From RGIG1918 sp964570895 (GTDB lineage Bacteria; Cyanobacteriota; Vampirovibrionia; Gastranaerophilales; Gastranaerophilaceae), in NCBI GenBank assembly GCA_964570895.1, contig CAZMZD010000007.1:10974-74973 (forward strand): a stretch of 64,000 nt of DNA, written 5' to 3'. A model generated the notes under the pieces. That model was not told where the DNA came from and did not search any database. It worked only from the letters and a program-made list of their open reading frames with translations. Within the stretch, counting starts at the first letter, position 1. The number at the start of each line of letters is the position of its first letter. The position numbers and the translations under genes were made by a program. Below, piece after piece: positions 1 to 7,412 of the stretch.

Positions 1-1627
1 CGTATGGAATTTTCTTGTCTTTAATAGCGTCTTTAATCTTGCGGTTCATGCTTTCAGACCTATCGTCAACCAACACTCTCAAGCCTTTTTCTTTTAATTT
101 GTCTGCAAAGTCGTAAGTTGCTTCAACGTGCCTATCCGCAATTGGCACTAATGCCACTTGAGTTGGCGCAAGCCAAGTTGGGAATGCGCCTGCATAGTGT
201 TCAATCAAAATGCCATGGAAGCGTTCCATTGAGCCAAATACAACCCTATGAAGCATTACAGGCGTTTTCAATTGACCATCTTTATCTTGATATTTAATTT
301 CAAATCTTTCAGGAAGGTTGAAGTCTAATTGAATTGTTGCGCATTGCCAAGTTCTGCCAATAGCGTCTTTAATTTTGAAGTCAATTTTAGGACCATAGAA
401 CGCGCCATCGCCTTCGTTGATTTCATATTTCATATTGCGTTTGTCCATCGCTTCCTTGAGCCCTGCTTCAGCGATTTCCCAATTTTTAATATCGCCAACA
501 AAACTTTCAGGACGAGTTGACAATTCAACTTCAAAAGTCATGTTGAAAATTGCCATTGTATCTGCAACAAAATCAATAATATTATTAATTTCACTAACTA
601 ATTGTTCAGGTGTACAGAAAATGTGAGCGTCATCTTGGGTGAAGCCTTGAACACGGGTGAGCCCTGCAAGCGCGCCTGATTTTTCTCTTCTATACACTGT
701 TCCAAGTTCTGCCATTCTTAAAGGCAAATCTCTGTATGAATGTCTTTGAGCTTGGTAGATAAGAATGTGGAACGGGCAGTTCATCGGTTTAACGATATAT
801 TGTTCGTCTTCTTCATTTTCTTTTTGAATAAAGAACATATTTTCCTTGTAGTGGTCAATATGCCCTGATAATTCCCAAAGTTTTGATTTTGCAAGTTGTG
901 GAGTTTGAACAATTACATAGCCTCTTTTTCTGTGTTCTGCTCTCCAATAATTTTCAATTTCTTCGCGAACTGTGTATAAATTTGGGTGCCAAAGAACAAG
1001 CCCGCCGCCGATTTCATCTCTAACAGAGAACAAATCAAGCTGGGTGCCAAGTTTTCTATGGTCGCGTTTTTTCGCTTCTTCAACCATATTTATATATTCT
1101 TTTAAATCATCTTTGTTCAAAAATGCTGTCGCATAAATTCTTTGAAGCATTTTGTTGGCAGTATTCCCTCTCCAATAAGCACCCGCAACTGATAAAAGTT
1201 TAAAAGCCTTGATTGGGCGAGTGTTTTCAATGTGTGGACCGCGGCAAAGGTCGTCAAACAAAACGTTTCCGTCTTTATCTTTTGTTAAATAAAGAGTCGG
1301 ATTATCGTTTTTATGTTCTTCTAATAATTCTGCTTTATAAATTTCGCCTTTTTCTTTATATTCTTTAATTTGCGCTTCAACGTCCGGAATTTCATATTTT
1401 TCGAATGTTAAATCTTGCGCAACGATTTCTTTCATTTTTTCTTCAATAACTTTTAAATCTTCTTCCTTAAGAGTTACGCCTTCAATATCGAAGTCATAAT
1501 AAAAACCATTTTCAATAGATGGACCAATTGCAAGTTTTGCGTTTGGATATATACTTTGAACTGCTTGCGCCATAATGTGCGAAGTAGAGTGACGAAGTGT
1601 TTGTAAATCAATGTTGTTCTCTTGCAT
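1..1627 (-). CDS. thrS: Threonyl-tRNA synthetase, C-terminal end outside window
   Basis: Charges tRNA-Thr and edits mischarged Ser-tRNA-Thr in the cytosol. 542 codons are visible, and roughly the last few dozen residues lie beyond position 1. The N-terminus reads MQENNIDLQTLRHSTSHIMA and goes straight into the editing domain, whose DDLCRGPHI motif is present. The class II catalytic core follows with motif 2 (EKSGALAGLTRVQGFTQDD). The usual TGS domain of about 60 residues is absent. An in-frame TAA at 1646-1648, just upstream of the ATG at 1625-1627, leaves no room for it, and a purine-rich GGGAAAAGG precedes the start. No T-box leader is visible. The family call is secure; the loss of TGS is read directly from the sequence. 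Confidence 0.95.
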   Translation of the reverse strand, partial: MQENNIDLQTLRHSTSHIMAQAVQSIYPNAKLAIGPSIENGFYYDFDIEGVTLKEEDLKVIEEKMKEIVAQDLTFEKYEIPDVEAQIKEYKEKGEIYKAELLEEHKNDNPTLYLTKDKDGNVLFDDLCRGPHIENTRPIKAFKLLSVAGAYWRGNTANKMLQRIYATAFLNKDDLKEYINMVEEAKKRDHRKLGTQLDLFSVRDEIGGGLVLWHPNLYTVREEIENYWRAEHRKRGYVIVQTPQLAKSKLWELSGHIDHYKENMFFIQKENEEDEQYIVKPMNCPFHILIYQAQRHSYRDLPLRMAELGTVYRREKSGALAGLTRVQGFTQDDAHIFCTPEQLVSEINNIIDFVADTMAIFNMTFEVELSTRPESFVGDIKNWEIAEAGLKEAMDKRNMKYEINEGDGAFYGPKIDFKIKDAIGRTWQCATIQLDFNLPERFEIKYQDKDGQLKTPVMLHRVVFGSMERFHGILIEHYAGAFPTWLAPTQVALVPIADRHVEATYDFADKLKEKGLRVLVDDRSESMNRKIKDAIKDKKIPY

Positions 1628-1776
1628 AAATTCAGCCTTTTCCCTTTAAATACAATAAAATTTTACCACTAAAATATTTAATTGTAAAAGTTTGTTAAGA
1701 AAATATGAAATAAAATAGCAATTTTTTTATGCATATATACTTTATATATATACGAGAGATAACTAAGAGGACTAAA

Positions 1777-2004
1777 ATGGCTACAGTACAAGAAAATTTC
1801 TTTAGAGTTGAAGGCGAATTAAAAGAAGCAATGGATAAACTTGATAAATCAAATATCAGAACTCAATTCAAACAAGCTTCTGACCCAATTTATTTGGCAT
1901 TCAACTATATGGAATCTCGTCCTTTAAATAAAATTGCATCAGAAACAATTCAAGAAACTTTTCTTGACCTTTTCAATTTCGTTGCAAAAGCATTCGTAGC
2001 TTAA
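1777..2004 (+). CDS. Small hypothetical protein (75 aa)
   Basis: I do not recognise this family. The ATG at 1777 is preceded by AAGAGG (1765-1770) at six bases, which favours it over the upstream ATG at 1729. The product (MATVQENFFRVEG...) is soluble and probably helical, with a charged first half and a hydrophobic aromatic tail (LFNFVAKAFVA). It has no signal peptide or Cys motif. It is divergent from thrS and ends directly against the 3' end of ridA, with no spacer and no clear terminator hairpin. The good ribosome site and normal codon use suggest a real gene. Confidence 0.65.
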   Translation: MATVQENFFRVEGELKEAMDKLDKSNIRTQFKQASDPIYLAFNYMESRPLNKIASETIQETFLDLFNFVAKAFVA

Positions 2005-2376
2005 TTATTTAACGGCAATAATTTCTACTTCACAAAGAGCGCCTTTTGGAAGTTTCGCTTGAACGCAACTTCTTGCAGGTTTTGATGTGAAGTATTTTGC
2101 GTATATATCGTTAAATTTCACAAAATCTGACATATCATCAATAAAACAAGTTGTTTTAACTACATCTTCAAAACTATATCCGGCAGCTTCAAGCAAGGCA
2201 GAAATGTTTTTCATAACTCGCTCTGTTTGCTCTTCAATGCTCCCGCCAATAAATTCTGACGTTTCGGGATTAATTGCAATTTGCCCTGAAAGATATAGTG
2301 TGTTACCTGCAATATAGCCTTGAGAATATGGCCCAATTGGTTCAGGTGCAGTTTTTGTATAAACAACTTTTTTCAT
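2005..2376 (-). CDS. ridA: RidA family enamine/imine deaminase
   Basis: RidA proteins hydrolyse reactive 2-aminoacrylate and related imines released by PLP enzymes such as threonine/serine dehydratase. The 123 residues match the family's full length. The PIGPYSQG start, the LSGQI segment, the PARSCV arginine that binds the substrate carboxylate, and the C-terminal CEVEIIAV with its conserved Glu are all present. The gene lies eight bases downstream of ilvA on the same strand, so the enzyme that makes the imine and the one that clears it are likely co-transcribed. This pairing strongly supports the assignment. Confidence 0.93.
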   Translation of the reverse strand: MKKVVYTKTAPEPIGPYSQGYIAGNTLYLSGQIAINPETSEFIGGSIEEQTERVMKNISALLEAAGYSFEDVVKTTCFIDDMSDFVKFNDIYAKYFTSKPARSCVQAKLPKGALCEVEIIAVK

Positions 2377-2384
2377 AATTTCTC

Positions 2385-3587
2385 CTATCTGTTATCAGAT
2401 AATGTGTAACCCGCTTTTTTAAGCGATTTTTTAATTTGCTCAAGATGAGTTTTATTTCTTGTTTCCATAGAAATTTTTAAATAACATTGGTTAATGTCCG
2501 TGTTTTCGCCGCCTTGAATATGGCTGACTTTTAAGACATTTGCACCTGAATCGGCAATGATTGCAGAAACTTCCTTCAATTGCCCAGGTTTATCGAGCAT
2601 ATAAATTGTAATGTCTGAAAGTCGCCCTGCTGTGAGCAAGCCTCTGTTTATAACGCGGGATAAAATGTTTACGTCAATGTTACCGCCAGACACGAGGCAA
2701 GCAACGTTTTTCCCTTCAAGCTCAAGTTTGTTGAAAAGCGCCGCTGCAACAGAAACTGCGCCAGCCCCTTCTGCAATAAGTTTTTGTTTTTCAATTAAAG
2801 TTAAAATGGCAGTTGCAATTTCATCATCTGTCACAGTCACAATTTTATCAACATAATCTTTGCATATACTGTAAGTCAAGCTCCCAGGGGTTTTAACCGC
2901 AATGCCATCTGCAAATGTTGAAACTTTTTTAAGTTTGCACATTTCCGCTTTTTCAAGCGACATAAGCATACTATCTGCGCCGCTTGCTTCAACGCCATAA
3001 ACTTTGCATTCAGGTTTTAATTTTTTAATTGTGTACGCAACGCCTGCAATAAGCCCGCCACCGCCAATTGGCACGATAATTGCGTCAACATCCGGCAATT
3101 GGTTTAAAACTTCAAGGGCTATTGTGCCTTGCCCTGCTATAACTTTTTCGTCGTCAAACGGGTGAATAAAAGTTCCGCCTGTTTGTTTTTGATATTCAAC
3201 GGCAGCTTCATAAGCATCGTCGTAAACGCCGTCTATAAGCATAATTTCAGCGCCGTAGCTTCTTGTTGCTTCAATTTTTGAAATTGGCGCAGTGCTCGGG
3301 ATAAAAATTGTTGCTTTAATGCCATTTTTTTGAGCAGCAAGCGCAACGCCTTGAGCGTGATTGCCGGCAGAACAAGCTATAACCCCTTTTGCTTTTTCTT
3401 CTTCAGTGAGCGAAGAAATTTTATAATATGCACCACGCAATTTGAAAGAGCCTGTAACTTGCAAATTTTCTGTTTTTAAATAAATATTTGCATTATCCAC
3501 AATATTTTTCGCGTGAATTAAATCTGTTTCACGAGCGACTTCTTTCAATTTATGTGCAGCTTGATAAACTGTGTCTAAAGTAAGCAT
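2385..3587 (-). CDS. ilvA: Threonine ammonia-lyase with C-terminal ACT domain
   Basis: PLP enzyme converting threonine to 2-oxobutanoate, the first step towards isoleucine, or used in threonine catabolism. The PLP-binding lysine sits in GSFKLRGAYYKIS near residue 50, and the glycine-rich phosphate loop is IGGGGLIAG. Residues from about 320 on form one ACT-like domain (ITIYMLDKPGQL..., with SGANVLKVSHIQGG), the architecture of the roughly 400-aa form that is intermediate between IlvA and TdcB. A single ACT domain suggests allosteric control, but the effector cannot be read from sequence. It is co-directional with ridA immediately downstream. The window also contains ilvE at 44141, so a branched-chain role is plausible. 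Confidence 0.93.
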   Translation of the reverse strand: MLTLDTVYQAAHKLKEVARETDLIHAKNIVDNANIYLKTENLQVTGSFKLRGAYYKISSLTEEEKAKGVIACSAGNHAQGVALAAQKNGIKATIFIPSTAPISKIEATRSYGAEIMLIDGVYDDAYEAAVEYQKQTGGTFIHPFDDEKVIAGQGTIALEVLNQLPDVDAIIVPIGGGGLIAGVAYTIKKLKPECKVYGVEASGADSMLMSLEKAEMCKLKKVSTFADGIAVKTPGSLTYSICKDYVDKIVTVTDDEIATAILTLIEKQKLIAEGAGAVSVAAALFNKLELEGKNVACLVSGGNIDVNILSRVINRGLLTAGRLSDITIYMLDKPGQLKEVSAIIADSGANVLKVSHIQGGENTDINQCYLKISMETRNKTHLEQIKKSLKKAGYTLSDNR

Positions 3588-3647
3588 GTTAATACCTCGA
3601 GCTAAATTATACGGAAATTATATCACACAATTAAGTTTTAGGTCATT

Positions 3648-4952
3648 TTAATTTCCGATGAATATAAGTGAAATTAAAATTATCGGCAAAACAAATCTCA
3701 TCATAAATAAAACTACATTGCGCAAAAATTTATATTTAAAAAGATTGTCTAATTTTGGGACAACAAACCACCCTGCAACAAAGCAAGCGACTGCGCTGTT
3801 TGCGGGAAGCATTATGTTTGAAGTTGCATAATCGAATAAATCGAACATATTTTTTCCAAACAACTTAAGCGATGGAATAGCCCCGAGCGAAAGAGAGGCA
3901 AGAGTCACAAGAATTATCACAATTACAGAAGTTAAAACTGTTGCGAATTTTCTTGTAATATTAAACCTTTCAACGAATGTTGCAACAACGACTTCAAACA
4001 TACTTATTGCGGAAGTAAACGCCGCAAAAAATAAAAGTATGAAAAACAAAATTGCAATAATATATCCAAATTGCATTTGTGCAAAAATCTTAGGTAAAGT
4101 TATAAACACTAAGCTTGGGCCCACTTCCGGCTGCATTCCAAAAGAAAAGACTGAACAAAATATCAAAACGCCTGCAAGAAGAGCGAAAATTGTGTCAAAA
4201 ATAATTATTGAAAACAAATTTTTGCCGATTTTTTCATTTTTTGGAAGATAACTGCCATATATAAGCATTGCCCCCATGCCAATACTTAAAGTGAAAAGCG
4301 CTTGCCCAAGGGCTGTTAGCACCATATGAGCATTAAATTTTGAAAAATCCGGTTTGAACATAAATTCAAGCCCTGCCGTTGCATTGGGTAAAGTGAGAGC
4401 ATAAAGTGCAAGCAATACCATAATCACACCAAGTGCCGGCACCATAAATTTATTAACAGCCTCAACCCCTTTGTTCAAACCTTTATAGATAAAATACGCA
4501 CAAGAAATAGTAAAAATTATCCCAAGAAAAGGTGCATAAAATATATCAGAAGTTAGATTTGTGAAATATTGAGCGCAGTCTACAATTTTATAATTTACAA
4601 GCGCTTTAAAGAAATAATCAATAATCCAACCGCAAACAACAAAATAAAAACCCATTATGAAAACGGTGGTTATGACATTTGACCAGCCAAACACTTTGAA
4701 TTTCTCATTTATTGCTTGATACGAGCCAACATTATCTTTTTGCATTGTTTTGCCGATTATAATTTCAGAGGCAAGAGGAATTGTGCACACTAAAAAAATC
4801 AAAAGTAAATATGTGATAAGAAAAACCGCGCCGCCGCCTTCGCCCATAATGTATGGGAAGCGCCAGATGTTCCCAAGCCCGATTGCAGAGCCAATTGCAG
4901 ATATAATAAACGCAAGCCGTGTGCTCCATTTTGGTCTTAAATTATTTTCCAT
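3648..4952 (-). CDS. Sodium:neurotransmitter symporter (SNF/NSS) family transporter
   Basis: Inner-membrane Na+-coupled transporter, probably for amino acids. The hallmark first helix is intact (WSTRLAFIISAIGSAIGLGN, then IWRFPY). It contains the unwound GN and the residues that form the LeuT-type Na+ and substrate sites. About 11-12 hydrophobic segments follow over 434 residues, which is usual for bacterial members. The gene is monocistronic in appearance, upstream of ilvA by about 60 bases on the same strand. The substrate cannot be named; threonine or another amino acid would fit the neighbourhood but this is inference. Confidence 0.9.
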   Translation of the reverse strand: MENNLRPKWSTRLAFIISAIGSAIGLGNIWRFPYIMGEGGGAVFLITYLLLIFLVCTIPLASEIIIGKTMQKDNVGSYQAINEKFKVFGWSNVITTVFIMGFYFVVCGWIIDYFFKALVNYKIVDCAQYFTNLTSDIFYAPFLGIIFTISCAYFIYKGLNKGVEAVNKFMVPALGVIMVLLALYALTLPNATAGLEFMFKPDFSKFNAHMVLTALGQALFTLSIGMGAMLIYGSYLPKNEKIGKNLFSIIIFDTIFALLAGVLIFCSVFSFGMQPEVGPSLVFITLPKIFAQMQFGYIIAILFFILLFFAAFTSAISMFEVVVATFVERFNITRKFATVLTSVIVIILVTLASLSLGAIPSLKLFGKNMFDLFDYATSNIMLPANSAVACFVAGWFVVPKLDNLFKYKFLRNVVLFMMRFVLPIILISLIFIGN

Positions 4953-5145
4953 ATTTCATACCTGTTTACTAACCAAATTAATTATAAAATATTTTATAAA
5001 AATTATAACGAAGAAGGCGTAAAATAGGCTTTTTGTAGGGGAGGGCTGTTGTTGTAATTAAGGTGCGCCTATATGCACCCTGCGAGTATTTGTTTTTGTT
5101 TTGTCAGGCAATGCCTAACCTACGGACTTGCACAATAAAATAACC

Positions 5146-5220
5146 CGTCATCCTGAAAGCGTAGAAAATGAGGATAAATCCGTAATTTTCAAGCTGTTCA
5201 GGATCTTATCAATTAATGCA
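5146..5220. repeat. Nested palindromic repeat R1, copy a
   Basis: About 75 bp beginning GTCATCCTGAAAGC and ending near CAGGATCTTATC. The halves form a nested imperfect palindrome: arms ATCCTGAA, AGC, GAAAAT, GGAT pair in order with ATCC, ATTTTC, GCT, TTCAGGAT, giving a long stem with a two-base tip. Copies b (17789) and c (63632) are nearly identical over the whole unit. Confidence 0.85.
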
Positions 5221-5243
5221 ACTTGTCACAATGTTTATCCTTT

Positions 5244-5293
5244 GTTCACTTTTTCTTTTTGTTCAAACGCCGATGCAAAAAGAAAAAGCGAAC
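5244..5293. repeat. Long intergenic hairpin
   Basis: Arms GTTCACTTTTTCTTTTTG and CAAAAAGAAAAAGCGAAC pair over 17 of 18 positions around a 14-base loop. There is no adjacent gene end, so it is not an obvious terminator. It sits inside repeat island 1. Confidence 0.7.
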
Positions 5294-5651
5294 CGAAAAA
5301 GAAAAACACGGCTTTTGCTTTGCCCTTGCCATTTTTCAAATTTTTATCTCAGAAATCGCAGTCGAGCTTTTGCGAAAAGCTATTTAACAAAAATATGCTC
5401 TACACTTTGCAATTAAAGCTGTGACCGCAAAACCTCTCCGCAATTTCCGTTTTGTGATAAAAATTTAAAAAATTAGATAAACTCGATTTGTCACATCGAA
5501 ATGAGTTTGGCACGACGGTTTATCACTTGGATTTTGTCGCAATTAAGGTGTGCCTATACGCACCCTACAGCTGTGAATTTCCTTCAACTGCTTGATTTGT
5601 CAAAAATGGTCGTTGTGTAAAATAAATACTGTAATTTATATAAGGTGCACC

Positions 5652-6617
5652 ATGGCAGACGTAAGACCAAGATATTCAAGAGTTTCAGACATTTTAGACT
5701 TAGCAATTTTTATGTCATCCAAAATTCAAGGCATAACAATTAGCGACATTATGGAGCGTTACAACGTTTCAAGAAGAACAGCAGAACGTATGCGTGATAG
5801 TTTAACAAGCATTTTCCCAGCTGTTGATGAAATTGAAACCGCAGGAGTGCAAAAACATTGGGGTTTCACCAATTATTCAATCGCAAATTTAATCACATTT
5901 TCACCAAAAGAAATTGCAAACATCGAGCAACTCGGGCGAAGAACAACAAACAAAGAGATGAAAGAAGAGCTTGGCAAAACTGTCGAAAAAATAAAATCAC
6001 TTTCGCGAAAAAACTCAAACTCCATCAATGTTGATGTGGAGCTTTTTATGCAAACAGAAGGTTATGCCGTTCGCCAAATGCCTCAATATAAGATTAGTTT
6101 AGATGTCGTTGGGCTAATTCGAGAAGCTATGCAACAGTCTAAAATGGTGTCGGGGATTTATCACGACAAAGAAAGGCTAATTGAGCCTTTGGGGCTAATT
6201 TATGGAGAAAAAATATACCTTGTGGCAAAAGAAAAAGCCAAAGGAAGGAAAATTTACACATACTTACTGCATAAATTCACTGATTTAAAATTGACAGATA
6301 AAACATTTAACAAGAAAAACTTTAACTTGCAAGAATACACAAATCAATCTTTTGGGGTTTATCATGGGGAAATTTTAGATGTCGAGCTTCTTTTCAGTAA
6401 AGAACTCGCAGCTGACGCAAGCAAATATAATTTTCACCCGTCGCAAGTTGGAAAACTCAACAAAGACAGCACATACACACTAAAATTTAAAGCAAGCGGC
6501 AGTAAAGAAATCATCTGGCACGTGTTCAGGTGGGGCGAAGGGTGCAAAATAGTGAAACCTGCAAGTTTGAACAAAGAATACAAAAAATATTTAACGGAAG
6601 TTTTGAGCGCTCAATAA
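5652..6617 (+). CDS. WYL-domain transcriptional regulator (YafY-like)
   Basis: Predicted DNA-binding regulator of about 321 residues. The N-terminal winged-helix/HTH region covers roughly residues 10-60 (ITISDIMERYNVSRRTAERM). The middle and C-terminal part carries the WYL-type ligand-sensing fold (KMVSGIYHDKERLIEPLGLI, then YLVAKEKAKGRKIYTYLLHK), followed by the usual WCX-like tail with IIWHVFRWGEGCKIVKP. I chose the ATG at 5652 because the frame 20 codons upstream lacks family character, and AAGGTG (5642-5647) precedes this ATG. WYL regulators often sense nucleic-acid ligands and govern accessory or stress genes; no defence operon adjoins it here. It is co-directional with the secreted repeat protein, about 100 bases downstream. 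Confidence 0.88.
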   Translation: MADVRPRYSRVSDILDLAIFMSSKIQGITISDIMERYNVSRRTAERMRDSLTSIFPAVDEIETAGVQKHWGFTNYSIANLITFSPKEIANIEQLGRRTTNKEMKEELGKTVEKIKSLSRKNSNSINVDVELFMQTEGYAVRQMPQYKISLDVVGLIREAMQQSKMVSGIYHDKERLIEPLGLIYGEKIYLVAKEKAKGRKIYTYLLHKFTDLKLTDKTFNKKNFNLQEYTNQSFGVYHGEILDVELLFSKELAADASKYNFHPSQVGKLNKDSTYTLKFKASGSKEIIWHVFRWGEGCKIVKPASLNKEYKKYLTEVLSAQ

Positions 6618-6723
6618 AGTTCGGTTTGCGCACAAAAGCAACAAGTCCATATTTGACATAGCCATCATTTATAATATGAACAAAACTTGTAAAAACTCGT
6701 TTCAAATATTATAGGAGGCTCCG

Positions 6724-7086
6724 ATGAAAAAACTGTTTTCAATTTTATTATTGTTTTGTTTTATGCTTTTGGGCACAAATATATCAAGCGCCGCAATTAA
6801 TTCTTATGATAAATATGGCGCAAAAACAGGCTCATACCGCGCAAATGGCTCAAGGGTAACTTCTTATGATAAGTACGGGCAAAGAACAGGCAGTTTCCGC
6901 AAAACCTCAAGCGGGTATAATTCTTATGATAAATATGGGCAAAAAACAGGCAGTTTCCGCAAAACTTCATCAGGTTACACGATTTACGACAAGTATGGGC
7001 AAAGAACAGGAAGCTATCGAACCAATTCATCAGGCAGAATAGTTGAATATGACAGGTATGGAAATAGGGTCGGGAGTTATAAATAG
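6724..7086 (+). CDS. Secreted protein with tandem YDKYG repeats
   Basis: A signal peptide (MKKLFSILLLFCFMLLGTNI, cleaved after SSAA) is followed by five consecutive units of about 18-20 residues. Each unit is built on YDKYG-x2-TGS-Y/F-R, and the last degenerates to YDRYGNRVGSYK. The mature protein is only about 95 residues, basic, and rich in Tyr, Gly, Ser and Arg. A strong AGGAGG (6713-6718) precedes the ATG. Similar Y-D-x-Y-G repeats occur in small exported proteins of unknown role. It could be a surface or periplasmic beta-repeat protein, but no function can be assigned. Confidence 0.8.
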   Translation: MKKLFSILLLFCFMLLGTNISSAAINSYDKYGAKTGSYRANGSRVTSYDKYGQRTGSFRKTSSGYNSYDKYGQKTGSFRKTSSGYTIYDKYGQRTGSYRTNSSGRIVEYDRYGNRVGSYK

Positions 7087-7088
7087 TT

Positions 7089-7181
7089 TTAAACACTCAT
7101 TATATTGAAAAATTCTTCGACTTCTTCATCGGCATTTTTATCTATATATAAGTCTTTCATTTTGAATGGGTCGACATCCAT
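7089..7181 (-). CDS. Tiny 30-codon reading frame or gene remnant
   Basis: The minus strand reads MDVDPFKMKDLYIDKNADEE, continuing to a TAA. The acidic, protein-like composition suggests the 3' tail of a decayed gene or a micropeptide. No ribosome-binding site is visible, and an in-frame TAA lies a few codons upstream of the ATG. Low confidence. Confidence 0.2.
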   Translation of the reverse strand: MDVDPFKMKDLYIDKNADEEVEEFFNIMSV

Positions 7182-7199
7182 GAAATTGTCTAGTTAATA

Positions 7200-7227
7200 T
7201 TGTTAATTTTTTAAAAAATGCTATACT
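7200..7227 (+). promoter_or_regulatory. Candidate sigma-70 promoter for the riboswitch transcript
   Basis: TTGTTA (7200-7205), a 16-base spacer, then TATACT (7222-7227). Transcription would start near 7234, just before the first helix of the riboswitch at 7241, which is the expected geometry. Confidence 0.55.
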
Positions 7228-7240
7228 AAATCTATAAACA

Positions 7241-7322
7241 ACCTATAAAGAGTGTGCGAGGGACAAGCCCAATGACCACACAGCAACCTATTAAATTAGG
7301 TGCTAATGCTTGAATGATAGGT
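7241..7322 (+). ncRNA. SAM-I (S-box) riboswitch aptamer
   Basis: The conserved S-box core is present in order: AAGAG, GAGGGACAAGCCCAATGA, CAGCAACC, then GGTGCTAA. P1 pairs ACCTAT (7241-7246) with ATAGGT (7317-7322). P2 pairs GTGTG (7252-7256) with CACAC (7277-7281). P3 pairs CCTA (7287-7290) with TAGG (7297-7300). P4 looks short. The 3' strand of P1 (GATAGGT) is exactly complementary to ACCTATC (7342-7348), the 5' arm of the terminator that follows. SAM binding should therefore free the terminator and turn expression off. The gene controlled is the 208-aa protein at 7413. Confidence 0.85.
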
Positions 7323-7338
7323 AAAACATTAAATGTTG

Positions 7339-7366
7339 GAAACCTATCGCTATGGGTTTCTTTTTT
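7339..7366 (+). terminator. Riboswitch-controlled intrinsic terminator
   Basis: A stem of nine pairs (7339-7347 with 7352-7360, loop CGCT) is followed by six T. Its 5' arm contains ACCTATC, which can instead pair with the 3' side of riboswitch P1 to form the antiterminator. Confidence 0.85.
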
Positions 7367-7412
7367 GTTGCTCTTATAGGTTTAAAGTATTTAACAAAAA
7401 GGAGAAAAACTT

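Larger units (their letters stand above)
5030..5575. repeat. Gene-free repeat island 1 (three palindromic families plus a long hairpin)
   Basis: No credible gene lies between 4953 and 5651. The stretch carries two copies of a 30-bp hairpin of form AATTAAGGTGCG...CGCACCCTAC (5054-5084 and 5538-5570). It also has one copy of the TGTCAGGCAATGCCT element (5102-5124) and one nested palindrome starting GTCATCCTGAAAG (5146-5220). A near-perfect 18-bp stem spans 5244-5293, with arms of the form GTTC..CTTTTTCTTTTTG and their complement. Short open frames here simply translate the repeats. The same families recur at 17.7-18.0, 21.5-21.7 and 63.6-63.9 kb. Confidence 0.8.

Noticed and set aside
1628..1776. 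T-box leader upstream of thrS
   Set aside because: The conserved T-box sequence and specifier loop are absent.
5128..5424. Open frame of about 98 codons in repeat island 1
   Set aside because: Its first third is the translation of repeat R1 (the same peptide occurs after rpsG at 63.6 kb), it has no ribosome site, and it spans an inverted repeat; not a gene.
6653..6675. TTGACA and TATAAT before the YDKYG gene
   Set aside because: Both hexamers are perfect but only 11 bases apart, incompatible with a normal sigma-70 promoter; kept only as a curiosity.
6797..7096. Minus-strand frame opposite the YDKYG protein
   Set aside because: Mirror of a repetitive coding sequence; Cys/Phe/His-rich nonsense without a ribosome site.
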